Source of the DNA: UBA10324 sp038326325
Lineage (GTDB): Bacteria > Bacteroidota > Bacteroidia > Chitinophagales > UBA10324
DNA: 64,000 nucleotides
Assembly: GCA_038326325.1 (NCBI GenBank)
Contig: JBBQJW010000011.1
Span: 60,635-124,634, forward strand
Direction: 5' to 3'
Shown here: positions 28,101 to 36,671 of the stretch, in pieces
Layout of the letters: each line of letters begins with the position of its first letter
Position numbering within the stretch: position 1 is the first letter of the stretch
Position numbers and translations under genes: made by a program
The notes under the pieces: generated by a model
Told to the model about the DNA's origin: nothing
The model's database searches: none
Seen by the model: the letters and a program-made list of their open reading frames with translations, nothing else

Positions 28101-28411
28101 TAGTAACTACCTGTAACAGTAAAGTTCTGATACAAATGAAAATACACATAGTCGAGTGTATCAGGCGAGTTGTTCCAGTATTGAATGGTTTCACTTCCTG
28201 TGATAATGTCAGCAGAGTCATCAATGCTCGCATCAATTTTATAAGACACATCTTGCTGCCAGTATCCCGGAAACGGTGGACGGTTTTTCCAGTACAATGG
28301 ATTCTCACTGCTCTGAAAGGTGTTGGGAGGAGAATTGGGATTGAACGATTGAGCCGAAACCAAAAGTGAAAAGAGAAGAATGAAGAGTGAAAGGATTAAT
28401 ATTTTTTTCAT
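25151..28411 (-). CDS. Large M1-family metallopeptidase with extended C-terminal domain
   Basis: A 1086-residue secreted protein. The signal peptide is MKKILILSLFILLFSLLVSAQ. The zinc motif AHEAGHEWFYGMVGNNE lies near residue 387, with the third ligand in LDEGFTQFID. The N-terminal M1 beta domain starts QQDVSYKIDASIDDSADIITG. After about residue 660 comes a long beta-rich region resembling an outer-membrane barrel (many aromatic alternating strands, ending LAFRWMIGIGKSF with a terminal Phe), a common fusion in Bacteroidota. This predicts an outer-membrane anchored aminopeptidase. The barrel assignment is inference from pattern. Confidence 0.88.
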   Translation of the reverse strand: MKKILILSLFILLFSLLVSAQSFNPNSPPNTFQSSENPLYWKNRPPFPGYWQQDVSYKIDASIDDSADIITGSETIQYWNNSPDTLDYVYFHLYQNFTVTGSYYADLVKENNVKEKFGKYESQGLGCKVESIQSNGIDLKTEPDNTIMKVYLLHPLLPNENTSFTVTFKTYWDNGSQRRRFKEFPAWSFKHYDGVHWYPRICVYDRKFGWDTQQHLDKEFYGNFGTYEVNLSFPNNYVVEATGTLQNENELIPDTLRKKLDISNFARKPWNSEPSTVIPKIKGERKVWKYYAENVHDFAFTADPTYRIGETTWNGIKIIAMCEEPHCAGWQTVTLFGAAVVKTYSEDFGMYGWPKLVMCDARDGMEYNMLNLDGGYEPTNYSLIAHEAGHEWFYGMVGNNETYRAALDEGFTQFIDSWCLEKLLRTGKLPQDYSKKGYYSHFKDSVTVKDGEVYQGYMNDAVKRADESINQSSDAFNGALGHGGGYRHVYFKTATMLWNLQYVMGDSLFNAAMKHYFNQWKFCHPYFEDFRNSIIQYSHVDLNWFFDEWMETTKNIDYKIACVKKVRGKADQYNITFKRKGRSQMPIDFSVETKDGKTLNYTIPNTWFEKKTDGTILPKWYGWDKLEPTYTSTVTLPSRLKNVVIDPTNRLADIYMPNNSYKCSTKWKFDSQISNAPDWKHYVIKWRPDIWYNALDGIKPGLHFEGDYMHWRHVFDLNVWWNSKIVGPSYFNYNVPYSAIKTSPLSFTFDYKDNIRTFPKYVNWYSNLRCLDGMKKGNLGLEILSGTKDVFKVYFQAMRMNQNKFLSFESFATASLSTNQNYYLLFPSEWTFDSWNNTFNFAWKHNFNYIGGNGTLNVSLRSASLFSEANYAWLNSEWINHTHFWKFDIDTRLFAQYATGTIPEESKLWLSGNNPEGMLDDKFTRSVGYFPAEWTTFGSGINHFQDGGGLNLRGYAGYLAPEKNSNGKIYLTYKGNSGATVNVEVKFNRIWNWQPSVTRNSFKFTPYLFADAGMISVLNADAKQQLAPIRTDAGLGALLTIKRFFKLEEIKPFTVRADFPLFVSSLPYEETNYLAFRWMIGIGKSF

Positions 28412-28525
28412 TGATGAATTTGTTGCGCTGTGAAAATATAATTATTGCAGAATCGTGATTAAGAAACTTTTGGTCAATTACTTCTTTGTTTCTGAAATGA
28501 AATTATTTTTATCGCACTCACAATT

Positions 28526-29635
28526 ATGCTAACCGACGAACAATTAATTTCCGCGATTGCACTTTCTAAAATATCAGGGGTTGGTGATGTGATTGCAAAA
28601 TCGTTAGTGAGTTATTGCGGTGGAGTTGAAAAAATATTCAAGCAAAAGAAAAGTCAATTGCTGAAAGTTCCGGGAGTGGGTCCGGTGATAGCAGAGAATA
28701 TTCTCGCGTTCGATGATTTTAAGATTGCAGAAAAGGAAATTCAGTTTCTGCACAAGCACAAAATCGAAGCACTGTTTTTCACTGATGAAAAATATCCGCA
28801 CGCACTAAAACAAGTTCCTGATTCACCGATTTTAATTTATGTAAAAGGGAATATTGATTTGAATGAAGGAAGATTTATTTCAATCGTAGGCACTCGCAAT
28901 GCAACTGATTACGGGAAAGAATGGACAGCAAAATTCATTGAAGAAATTGCGCCGCATCAACCTGTGATTGTAAGTGGACTGGCTTTTGGAATTGACATCG
29001 CCGCTCACAAAGCCGCATTGAAACAGGGATTGAAAACCATTTCCGTACTTGGTCATCCGCTCAATACAATTTATCCGGGACAACACAGAAGCATTGCTGA
29101 AAAAATTGTAGAGCAAGGAGCATTGCTCACCGAGTTTGCAACTTTTGAAGAATTCAGAAAAGAAAATTTTCCTGAGCGAAATCGAATTGTTGCAGGTATG
29201 TGCGAAGCAACTATTGTAGTGGAGTCAGGAAAGAAAGGTGGCTCACTTATCACTGCTGAAATTGCGAACAGTTATAACAAAGATGTGTTCGCAGTTCCGG
29301 GAAGAGCAGGAGATAATTATTCTGCCGGCTGTAATTATCTGATTAAAAATAATAAGGCGGCACTGCTGGAATCAGCAGCGGATTTTGTGCAGATGATGGG
29401 ATGGAAAAAAAGTGAAAGCGAAAGTCAAAAAATAAAACAGCGTGAACTATTTCCTGACCTTGAACCGAATGAAAAATTGGTTGTAGATATTATTCAGCTG
29501 CGCGAAACCATTCACATAGATGAGCTGATGTTACAGCTCAAACTCAGCAGCAGTCAACTTGCATCAGCTCTTTTAACTTTAGAATTAAATGGAGTGGTGA
29601 GGGGAATGCCTGGGAAAATGTATAAGTTGAATTGA
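28526..29635 (+). CDS. dprA: DNA-processing protein DprA
   Basis: A 369-residue protein that loads RecA on incoming single-stranded DNA in natural transformation. The N-terminal helix-hairpin-helix region includes VPGVGPVIAENIL. The Rossmann-like DprA core has SIVGTRNATDYGKEW, VSGLAFGIDIAAHKAAL, VLGHPLNTIYP, PERNRIVAGMCEATIVVE, FAVPGRAGDNYSAGCNYLI. A winged helix ends it (IHIDELMLQLKLSSSQLASA). It is divergently transcribed from the M1 peptidase gene. Relevant to the hypothesis that the repeated TGTWACA motif is an uptake signal, but dprA is widespread and is not proof of competence. Confidence 0.97.
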   Translation: MLTDEQLISAIALSKISGVGDVIAKSLVSYCGGVEKIFKQKKSQLLKVPGVGPVIAENILAFDDFKIAEKEIQFLHKHKIEALFFTDEKYPHALKQVPDSPILIYVKGNIDLNEGRFISIVGTRNATDYGKEWTAKFIEEIAPHQPVIVSGLAFGIDIAAHKAALKQGLKTISVLGHPLNTIYPGQHRSIAEKIVEQGALLTEFATFEEFRKENFPERNRIVAGMCEATIVVESGKKGGSLITAEIANSYNKDVFAVPGRAGDNYSAGCNYLIKNNKAALLESAADFVQMMGWKKSESESQKIKQRELFPDLEPNEKLVVDIIQLRETIHIDELMLQLKLSSSQLASALLTLELNGVVRGMPGKMYKLN

Positions 29636-29680
29636 GCGATTAGCTTTTAGCAATTAGCATTTAGGTAAATCACAAAATGA

Positions 29681-29710
29681 AAACGGAGGCCTCTTCGAGT
29701 GACTCCGTTT
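29681..29710. terminator. Hairpin between convergent dprA and CotH genes
   Basis: Arms aaacggag and ctccgttt close a 14-base loop between the two convergent genes. Confidence 0.6.
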
Positions 29711-29735
29711 CAGACTTTTAATAAAATTATTTTTT

Positions 29736-32700
29736 TTATTCCGAAGTTTTTACAAACCTGAATTGCTGCGGTGAATTTTTTGAATCACGAATTCGCAACA
29801 GGTATGCTGATGCAGCAAGTAAATGAGTATCAATCACAGTCTGATTATTCAAAGTAGAAAGTTCGCCTTGCATAATTGTTCTTCCATTCAAATCAACAAT
29901 TTCGTAAGAGGCACCTGAGTAGATTTTGTTGCTGTTGTTTACTAAGTACAAATTGCTTTTTGCTGGATTCGGATACAAAGAAAAATCAGTCGGCACATCA
30001 GAAATTGTAGGAGCGGAAACATTCACATCAAAGTAAGCAGTGAAATTTACCGCATTGATTGCAAGCGTATCAAGGAACAAGCTGTTCTGAATATTTGTAA
30101 GCAAAGGATTGTTTCCCCAATGAAGGAAATGATAACCTGCATTTGCAATCGCTTCAATCTTCACCGGCAAACCATCAAAATAAACTCCTTCCCACGGATA
30201 AGTATCAGGTGTAACAGTACTGATATGAATTTTTCCTGCACCTGCCGGAATTACATCGAGTGTTACATCTACCTGTTGTGGCAAAGTAAAATCACTTTGG
30301 ATATTATTTCTAACTATATTGGTTCGTTGCGAAAGCTGATCAAGAAAAACCAAATGATTGTTATAAAAATTATTCATCTCAGTCGGAATGTTATTTGGAT
30401 CGCCCCAGCGCATAAATTCATTCTGCATTTCTAAAACAGTTTGATTGTACATGTTATACTCAATAGCGGAAAGGCGATCGAATTTATAGGTAGTGTTCAT
30501 CAAATCTGCAAAGCGATTGATAAAATAATCTCTGAACTTATTATTCTGAATTCCTTTCAGCCAGATGCCGATATATGGATTATTCGGATCCTGAGTTAAC
30601 ATATAATTGATGTGATCAAAATAACAATCAGTCCAACTGTTTGGTCCCATTGCCAGTTCTTCATCAATCACGCAAAAGCGCCAGCGATAATTTGTTTTAT
30701 CCGAGCGATAAATCTTAATATTATTTCCAGGCCAATCAACATTTCCCATCCACGACTCTCCCATAATATAATCTTCGTAATACTTCATGTCAATGCTATG
30801 ATCGGCATTACTCCAGAATGCAGTATCAGTTGTGTTGAGTGCAGAATAGTTTGCCCAGTTATTCCAGAAAGTATCCACCGAGCCATTCAATGCTCGAAGC
30901 ACCTGTCCGTACCAATAACTCAACGATAAAATGGAAGTTGAATCAGTATTCGCGCCTTCTAAAGTTTTAAAATATTCCGCGTCCCATTTTTCGCGCAACT
31001 CATACAAGCCGAAATAGGAACCATTGATGTAAACTGTTACAGGTCGCCATGCTGAATAATAACCATTTGTTTCGCCACTCATCATTTTCACTTGCGCGGC
31101 GTCTTTATACGGAAGCGTGAGGTACTGATTGCTTCCATTGCGTAAATAAAACGAACTGTACTTCGTACGATTCGGGCGATCAGGAATTACCTTGTAATTT
31201 ATCGCTCCACCACCCAAAACATCATTACCCATTGTCACCCTGAATGAATGTTGAGGTTGCGAACGACTTCCTCCCGCTCCACCATCCGGTTGCATTCCCG
31301 CAGGTTGAGAAAAAATCAATTGATGTGTTGAATCAAAATATTCCACATAAGCAGACTTTTGCCAATCTGTCCACCAATTATCGAAAATTCCTGTTGCTCC
31401 CCACAGATTCGGGTGATCTGTTACAACAGATAAAATGGGTGTAACATGATTTACGCCCATGAAATAGGAGGCAGTAATTATAGAACTTGGTAAAACCCCA
31501 GTCTGAAAAACGCGCGCTCTTAATATGGTAGTAAAAGAAATTGAAATCAGATTTCCGTTATATAGTATTGATGTATCAGTCGGGTCGCCGCCATCAAGTG
31601 TATAATAAATTTGTGATGCGCCCACATTCGGATTTGTAACTGTTACAGTAAATGGTGACGAATAAAAACCAGACGCGATGGAAAAAGACGGGGCGGATAA
31701 ATATCCGGAGTAAGTAATGGAAAGATTGTTTGTTGCGCTTGGCGTAGCGGGAGAAAAGAACGCGATGCTTGAAGAACCATCAGGAAAAGAGCCGGTACTG
31801 TTATCAAGATTAGAAACATTAACATACAGACTATCCAGTAAAACCTGAGAAGGATTATAGAGGTAAACTGACTCTCCGGTTCCAGATATTTTAAAGTTAG
31901 TGTGAAGATTATTATTCGGATCAACCTGTTGAAACGCGGATGAAATGGAAGTTTCAGAAATCAATTTCATATTGATATCAATGTAATCATATACAACTGC
32001 ATCAGTGCTGACAATATCGAAAGCGAGACTGTTTATCAAACCCGCCGATAAACCTGAACCAATTAATTCAGACGCACGGATAAGCATTTGATGTCTTGCA
32101 CCCCAGTACCAGTTACCATAAGGAGCTGGGTAGCAGGTGTTACAGTTTTGAATGGTTCCGGTTCCAACTGTTACACCATTGAGTTGCATGTTTGGGCGTT
32201 GATTAACGATAGTGCCGTATTGCGCTGAACAAGAAGCGGGACTTCCATCCTGAAAAGCGAAAGAGGATGAGGGAAATGAAGTCGCGGATTGATTGAAGAT
32301 TGAATTGGTGATATAACCGAGTGAACTGAAAGAGCAAGTATTGATTAAAATATTTGAAACACCATCCCAATAAAAGGGAGTCGTGAAATTGTGAGTGTTC
32401 CAACCAACTACGGGAGTGAATGTTCCTGTATTAATCACATTGCTGAATCCGGAAATTGGTTTGCGGTCTTTTCCGCTGCAAAAAATTGTTTTGTATTCGT
32501 GCGAATGAATAAACACATTTGGGAAAGTCCATTGCGCAGGCAATGAAGCATTATCTGTCACTGAATAATTGTACAAACTGACTGAATCTGGGCCGGCATT
32601 ATATAGTTCTATCCAATCAGGAAAGTCGCCGTCTTCATCGGCGATGGTTGAATAGTTTTTGTTGCTACCCTCGTTTATTACAATCTGTGCATTCACACTT

Positions 32701-32753
32701 AAACAAAATCCGGTAATTACAAGTGTGCTAAGAATCAATTTTAATTTCATCAT
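29736..32753 (-). CDS. CotH-kinase/lamin-tail T9SS cargo protein
   Basis: A 1005-residue secreted protein. Signal peptide to about residue 22 (SVNAQ), then a lamin-tail domain (VINEGSNKNYSTIADEDG, PDWIELYNAGPDSVSL). A chitobiase-like segment (IYYTLDGGDPTDTS) lies near 390. A CotH kinase domain spans about 600-800 (LREKWDAEYFKTLEG, WMGNVDWPGNNIKIYRSD, RWRFCVIDEELAMGPN). An InlB-like repeat (AIANAGYHFLHWGNN) and a type-A sorting domain (FSLYPNPAKSNLYLV) end it. CotH is a protein kinase in spore coats; secreted bacterial homologues have no established role. A second CotH gene lies at 46629. Confidence 0.9.
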   Translation of the reverse strand: MMKLKLILSTLVITGFCLSVNAQIVINEGSNKNYSTIADEDGDFPDWIELYNAGPDSVSLYNYSVTDNASLPAQWTFPNVFIHSHEYKTIFCSGKDRKPISGFSNVINTGTFTPVVGWNTHNFTTPFYWDGVSNILINTCSFSSLGYITNSIFNQSATSFPSSSFAFQDGSPASCSAQYGTIVNQRPNMQLNGVTVGTGTIQNCNTCYPAPYGNWYWGARHQMLIRASELIGSGLSAGLINSLAFDIVSTDAVVYDYIDINMKLISETSISSAFQQVDPNNNLHTNFKISGTGESVYLYNPSQVLLDSLYVNVSNLDNSTGSFPDGSSSIAFFSPATPSATNNLSITYSGYLSAPSFSIASGFYSSPFTVTVTNPNVGASQIYYTLDGGDPTDTSILYNGNLISISFTTILRARVFQTGVLPSSIITASYFMGVNHVTPILSVVTDHPNLWGATGIFDNWWTDWQKSAYVEYFDSTHQLIFSQPAGMQPDGGAGGSRSQPQHSFRVTMGNDVLGGGAINYKVIPDRPNRTKYSSFYLRNGSNQYLTLPYKDAAQVKMMSGETNGYYSAWRPVTVYINGSYFGLYELREKWDAEYFKTLEGANTDSTSILSLSYWYGQVLRALNGSVDTFWNNWANYSALNTTDTAFWSNADHSIDMKYYEDYIMGESWMGNVDWPGNNIKIYRSDKTNYRWRFCVIDEELAMGPNSWTDCYFDHINYMLTQDPNNPYIGIWLKGIQNNKFRDYFINRFADLMNTTYKFDRLSAIEYNMYNQTVLEMQNEFMRWGDPNNIPTEMNNFYNNHLVFLDQLSQRTNIVRNNIQSDFTLPQQVDVTLDVIPAGAGKIHISTVTPDTYPWEGVYFDGLPVKIEAIANAGYHFLHWGNNPLLTNIQNSLFLDTLAINAVNFTAYFDVNVSAPTISDVPTDFSLYPNPAKSNLYLVNNSNKIYSGASYEIVDLNGRTIMQGELSTLNNQTVIDTHLLAASAYLLRIRDSKNSPQQFRFVKTSE

Positions 32754-32888
32754 GCTGTTAAAGATGGTTAGTGAGAAGTAGGTTTTATTATCGGTTCAAA
32801 AATATACTATAATCTATCACTTGGTTGCTTGTGTGAAGAGTTAAATCAACAGATGAAAATGCAATGTCTGTCGTTCATATTTGTGCTA

Positions 32889-33344
32889 ATGATAGAAAAA
32901 TTTAACATTCGTGTTTATGGAATTCTTTTGAATGAAAAGAATGAAGTTTTGGTGGTTGATGAACTGGAATACAGAATGCAGTTCACAAAATTTCCGGGTG
33001 GCGGATTGGAATTAGGTGAAGGATTAAAAGATGGATTGATTCGTGAATGGCAGGAAGAACTTGGTCAACAGATAACTGTTACAGATCATTTTTACACGAC
33101 CGATTTTTTTCAGCAATCTGGTTTTCATACTAATCAGCAAATCATAAGTGTTTATTATTTGGTGAAACCGGTTGATGATTTTAAAATCCGAATTTCAGTC
33201 GAGCCATTTGATTTTGCTGATAGAAATGCAAAAGAAGTTTTATCGTTTCGCTGGCTGAAAGTTGATGAGCAACTAAAAGAACAATTAACTTTTCCAATTG
33301 ATAAACTGGTTGCCGCATTACTAATTGAAAGACTGAAGAATTAA
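32889..33344 (+). CDS. Nudix hydrolase
   Basis: A 151-residue enzyme. The Nudix box GGLELGEGLKDGLIREWQEE plus LG (about residues 39-60) has the Gx5Ex7REUxEExGU residues in place. ATG 32889 (MIEKFNIRVYGILL) begins the normal first strand; an upstream in-frame ATG at 32829 adds 20 unrelated residues and was not used. Substrates are likely nucleoside diphosphate derivatives or similar; specificity cannot be told. Convergent with the following gene, only 21 bases apart, with a TGTTACA in that gap. Confidence 0.93.
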   Translation: MIEKFNIRVYGILLNEKNEVLVVDELEYRMQFTKFPGGGLELGEGLKDGLIREWQEELGQQITVTDHFYTTDFFQQSGFHTNQQIISVYYLVKPVDDFKIRISVEPFDFADRNAKEVLSFRWLKVDEQLKEQLTFPIDKLVAALLIERLKN

Positions 33345-33365
33345 AAATTTATTTTGACTGTTACA

Positions 33366-33869
33366 TCAATTCAAATCGAGCGCTGCACAATAAACTCTGG
33401 TAATTGCGGCCTTCAGTTGAGTTCCTCTTTTTGAATCGCGAATTTTAATTCTTCGTGTTGAGTTCGGAAGGATTTTATAAAAATTCCCAACAGCAAAATC
33501 AACCTCTGCACCTTTTTCATTCAGATATGAAACTCTTATTTCAATTGACTCCATCTGATAATCAGTGTTGTTAGTTATTTTTAAATAACCATCATAAATA
33601 CCTCCAAGAGGTTTCACCGAAAAGCCATCAGTCACCACCCGAAGATTTGCATTTAGGTTTCGTTTTACATTTTCAATTTCAGAGTCGTATGATTTTATGT
33701 CGCTTTGTTTTTCAATCAAAGTATCTTTAGTAGCATTTAACTGTAACAGTTCGTTGTATTTTTTTGAAACAATTGCGAGTTCTTTTTTAGTATGATTGTA
33801 TTCAATCAGAAAATATATTATTATAATTAAAATTAATACCACGACAATAATTTTTGCAATAGATTTCAT
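33366..33869 (-). CDS. Membrane-anchored coiled-coil hypothetical protein
   Basis: A 167-residue protein. A single membrane helix (IIVVVLILIIIIYFLIEY) at about residues 6-23 is followed by a coiled coil (KELAIVSKKYNELLQLNATKDTLI) and a C-terminal beta domain with NNTDYQMESIEIRVSYLNEKG and a predicted LNPNSTRRIKIRDS-like strand. I do not recognise a family. It faces the periplasm if the helix is an uncleaved anchor. It resembles FxLYD-like domains that bind nothing known. Confidence 0.6.
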   Translation of the reverse strand: MKSIAKIIVVVLILIIIIYFLIEYNHTKKELAIVSKKYNELLQLNATKDTLIEKQSDIKSYDSEIENVKRNLNANLRVVTDGFSVKPLGGIYDGYLKITNNTDYQMESIEIRVSYLNEKGAEVDFAVGNFYKILPNSTRRIKIRDSKRGTQLKAAITRVYCAALDLN

Positions 33870-33968
33870 TTCAAAATTTTAGTCAACAAAAATACTGTTT
33901 AAAGAATGCACAAATCTTTTTTTGGGCTTTGTATTCGTCTTTTACTTTCACTTCAAAATTATTAACAA

Positions 33969-34295
33969 ATGAAAAAGGTTTATCTCCTAATCGCCATTCT
34001 TGGATTTATTGCTCCAAACATTTTCGTGTTGAACGAATCAATTGAAACAGGAAATGTTTTATTGTGGCTCGACCCGACGGCCACCTTGAACGGAATGTTC
34101 GGCAATAGGATCTCAACTGCATTTATAGTTGATTTGCTTTTCGCTGTTTTAGTTTTTTTTATTTGGAGTTATCAAGAATCGAAGAAACTTGAAATAAAAA
34201 ATGTTTGGATGATTTGGGTACTAACAATGTTGTTCGGAATGGCTGGAACTTTTCCGTTGTTTCTTTTTCTAAGAGAGAAAAAATTAAATTCCTGA
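33969..34295 (+). CDS. DUF2834-like small membrane protein
   Basis: A 108-residue protein with three hydrophobic segments (about residues 4-22, 48-68, 80-100). MKKVYLLIAILGFIAPNIFV and AFIVDLLFAVLVFFIWSYQES fit the DUF2834 family of small inner-membrane proteins of unknown function. It ends 5 bases before the end of the convergent T9SS cargo gene. Confidence 0.65.
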   Translation: MKKVYLLIAILGFIAPNIFVLNESIETGNVLLWLDPTATLNGMFGNRISTAFIVDLLFAVLVFFIWSYQESKKLEIKNVWMIWVLTMLFGMAGTFPLFLFLREKKLNS

Positions 34296-34300
34296 AAAAC

Positions 34301-36511
34301 TTATTTCAGAATAGTAAATCGTTTTTCAAAAACATTTTCCTTGCTGTTTAATTGCAACTTGTAAACCCCATTAGTGAGTTCGCTTACATTTATTGAAGCG
34401 CCATTAAAATTTCCCTTCTGAACAATTCTACCGAATAAATCAATGACACGATACGATTTTATCAAATCACTGTAGTAATCGTTATTGACTGTTACACTTA
34501 AAATTCCTGATGTTGGATTTGGGTAAACGAAAATATCTGCCTCCTCAAAACTTTCATGAATCTGATTCACGCCATTGCTGATGCTATCATCTTCATTATA
34601 AAGATTCGGGGATTGATAATAAACGAGAATCGCACTTTCGTTTTGGGGAGTTGAACTTCCCCAGGGTGTAACATTTGTAACCGGAATATTATTTCCATTT
34701 GGTGTTCCGCTTGTGTCGGCTGTTTGTCGTCCAACACAAATTACTCCCTGATTGGTTTTGTAAACTCCATAAAAATCGGTGTTGCCTCCACCAGCTTGAG
34801 TGAGTGTATCCCACACGCCAACAACAAGCGAAGAATATTTCGGAACATTAAATTGTGAATCGTAAACTCTCACAAAACTATTCCATGCACTAAGTCCACC
34901 ATTGTTTGGCTTCACCATTTTCTGATAAGCATTTGCAGTTGTAATTGTTCTTCGTCCGACAGCCAACACACACACATCGCCATTGCTGCTGACTTTTAAA
35001 TTATTTTTTGCCATCTTGGTTGTGTTCACATTTGGCCAACCGGTATTTGGGTCAGGCCATCCATCTAAATTCGGATCAGTATGAGGAGTTCCAAGTGAAC
35101 CTGTGCCTTCGGCTAACTCCGCCATGTAAGTTGAATTTGTTAGCGCACCATTATTCAATTGCAATTTCCCTAACCACGAAATATGAATGTTGCCTTGTGT
35201 GCCTGTAAAATTATTTTGAAAACCATAAGCACTTCCGTTTGAGCTGATGGTATTTCCTTCCCAAAAATTTTCTACATTATTTCCGTGACATCTTGCACCA
35301 ACTACTAATTTATTATTGGTATAATCTATAGCAAGGGCATCTACATATTGGTCGGGCGTAGAATTTACAGTATCACCTGCCGGAGTTATTTCGTGATACA
35401 ACCGACTCCACCATTTTAAACTCCCTGATGAATCCATTGCAATTACAGCAGGTTCAAAATCGGGTAAGCCGCCATTTGGCAATACACTTTTAAAATTCAT
35501 TCCGATATATACATCATTATTTCTTCGATCAATTGTTATAGATGAAGCACCGTAAACAGGAGTCCCCGAAGCAGAATATCCTGTGTAACCCGGGCTAACA
35601 GCTGTAGGATTCAATGGGTCGCATGGAGCGTTGAATAAAACATCAAGTGGCCACTTCCCAACTTTTGTTCCACCGTTTTCGTCCGGTTGAGTAAGGTTGT
35701 AATCATTTGTTGTCCATGAACGCAAATCACATCGTCCCCAAATTTTCAAAACAATACCACTGAAACTTACTGAATCAATACTGCCAAGCGGATTTGCAGA
35801 TGCTGGTGTTCCTTTCCATTCTGTTCCGTTAGTTAGCCAATGCGTTCTCCAATTTTCTACTACTGTCCGTTGTCCGTTTTGATTTAAACAATAAACAGCA
35901 CTCCAATCATAAGCATATGCCTCGCCACTGATGTAATAAACTTTTCCATCACTTGTAACATCCCACGGATGTGCCTCCTTCGCAATTGATTTTGCCCATA
36001 CCACATTAACCCACGATAGTGCGGTTGGAATTCCATTGATGAAATTGTTGTTGAGTTTTGCAATGATGTAACCGCCATTATTGGTGTCGTTATCGGAAGT
36101 GTTACAGCTGATGTATAAATCTCCGGTGGGTTTGTAGGGTTGCGAATTTGTTTTGATGAAACGAATATCTTCAACAGCGCCTTGCGGAAAATGAACGACC
36201 TGCAAAATGGTTTGTAAATCTTTTGATAAATGCAAAATGAAACCGTAACGGTTTGTGCCAAGTGAATTAGGAATGGTAGCGGTGTATGTCAGTTGTGTTT
36301 GCGGAGCGCCACCAACCCAATCTAAATTATCGGCATAACCAACCACCAGGAAGGTGCCATCAGTAATTTGCATTACATCATAAAAAGTTTCCTTGCCGCC
36401 GTTTCCCGCATAAGTGACAATATTTGTTTGAGAATATGAATCAATTGAAATACAAATAGAGATGCAACAGAAAATAATTTTTTGCATTACTGATTTGATT
36501 TTGTTGTTCAT
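34301..36511 (-). CDS. T9SS type A sorting-domain protein
   Basis: A 736-residue secreted protein. It has a Cys-containing hydrophobic signal peptide (IIFCCISICISIDSYSQ), then a long beta-rich region with propeller-like features (VVGYADNLDWVGG, DVYIGMNFKSVLPNGG, VVGARCHGNNVENFW) and the C-terminal type-A sorting domain (ADIFVYPNPTSGILSVTV ending FEKRFTILK). It resembles secreted propeller proteins of Bacteroidota but has no catalytic motif I recognise. It is divergent from an O-antigen ligase gene. Confidence 0.82.
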   Translation of the reverse strand: MNNKIKSVMQKIIFCCISICISIDSYSQTNIVTYAGNGGKETFYDVMQITDGTFLVVGYADNLDWVGGAPQTQLTYTATIPNSLGTNRYGFILHLSKDLQTILQVVHFPQGAVEDIRFIKTNSQPYKPTGDLYISCNTSDNDTNNGGYIIAKLNNNFINGIPTALSWVNVVWAKSIAKEAHPWDVTSDGKVYYISGEAYAYDWSAVYCLNQNGQRTVVENWRTHWLTNGTEWKGTPASANPLGSIDSVSFSGIVLKIWGRCDLRSWTTNDYNLTQPDENGGTKVGKWPLDVLFNAPCDPLNPTAVSPGYTGYSASGTPVYGASSITIDRRNNDVYIGMNFKSVLPNGGLPDFEPAVIAMDSSGSLKWWSRLYHEITPAGDTVNSTPDQYVDALAIDYTNNKLVVGARCHGNNVENFWEGNTISSNGSAYGFQNNFTGTQGNIHISWLGKLQLNNGALTNSTYMAELAEGTGSLGTPHTDPNLDGWPDPNTGWPNVNTTKMAKNNLKVSSNGDVCVLAVGRRTITTANAYQKMVKPNNGGLSAWNSFVRVYDSQFNVPKYSSLVVGVWDTLTQAGGGNTDFYGVYKTNQGVICVGRQTADTSGTPNGNNIPVTNVTPWGSSTPQNESAILVYYQSPNLYNEDDSISNGVNQIHESFEEADIFVYPNPTSGILSVTVNNDYYSDLIKSYRVIDLFGRIVQKGNFNGASINVSELTNGVYKLQLNSKENVFEKRFTILK

Positions 36512-36671
36512 AGTATAACGGAGATTTTCATTTGCAATAATAGATTTTCAAAATAGTTTTTCTAACTAAATTTAAAACAATGTTGCTAAATCAATTTTTT
36601 TTTAGATCGAAATTTTTAATTCTTTACCTTGCACCAAGTAGGTCTCCAATAATTGAATATAATAATTCATT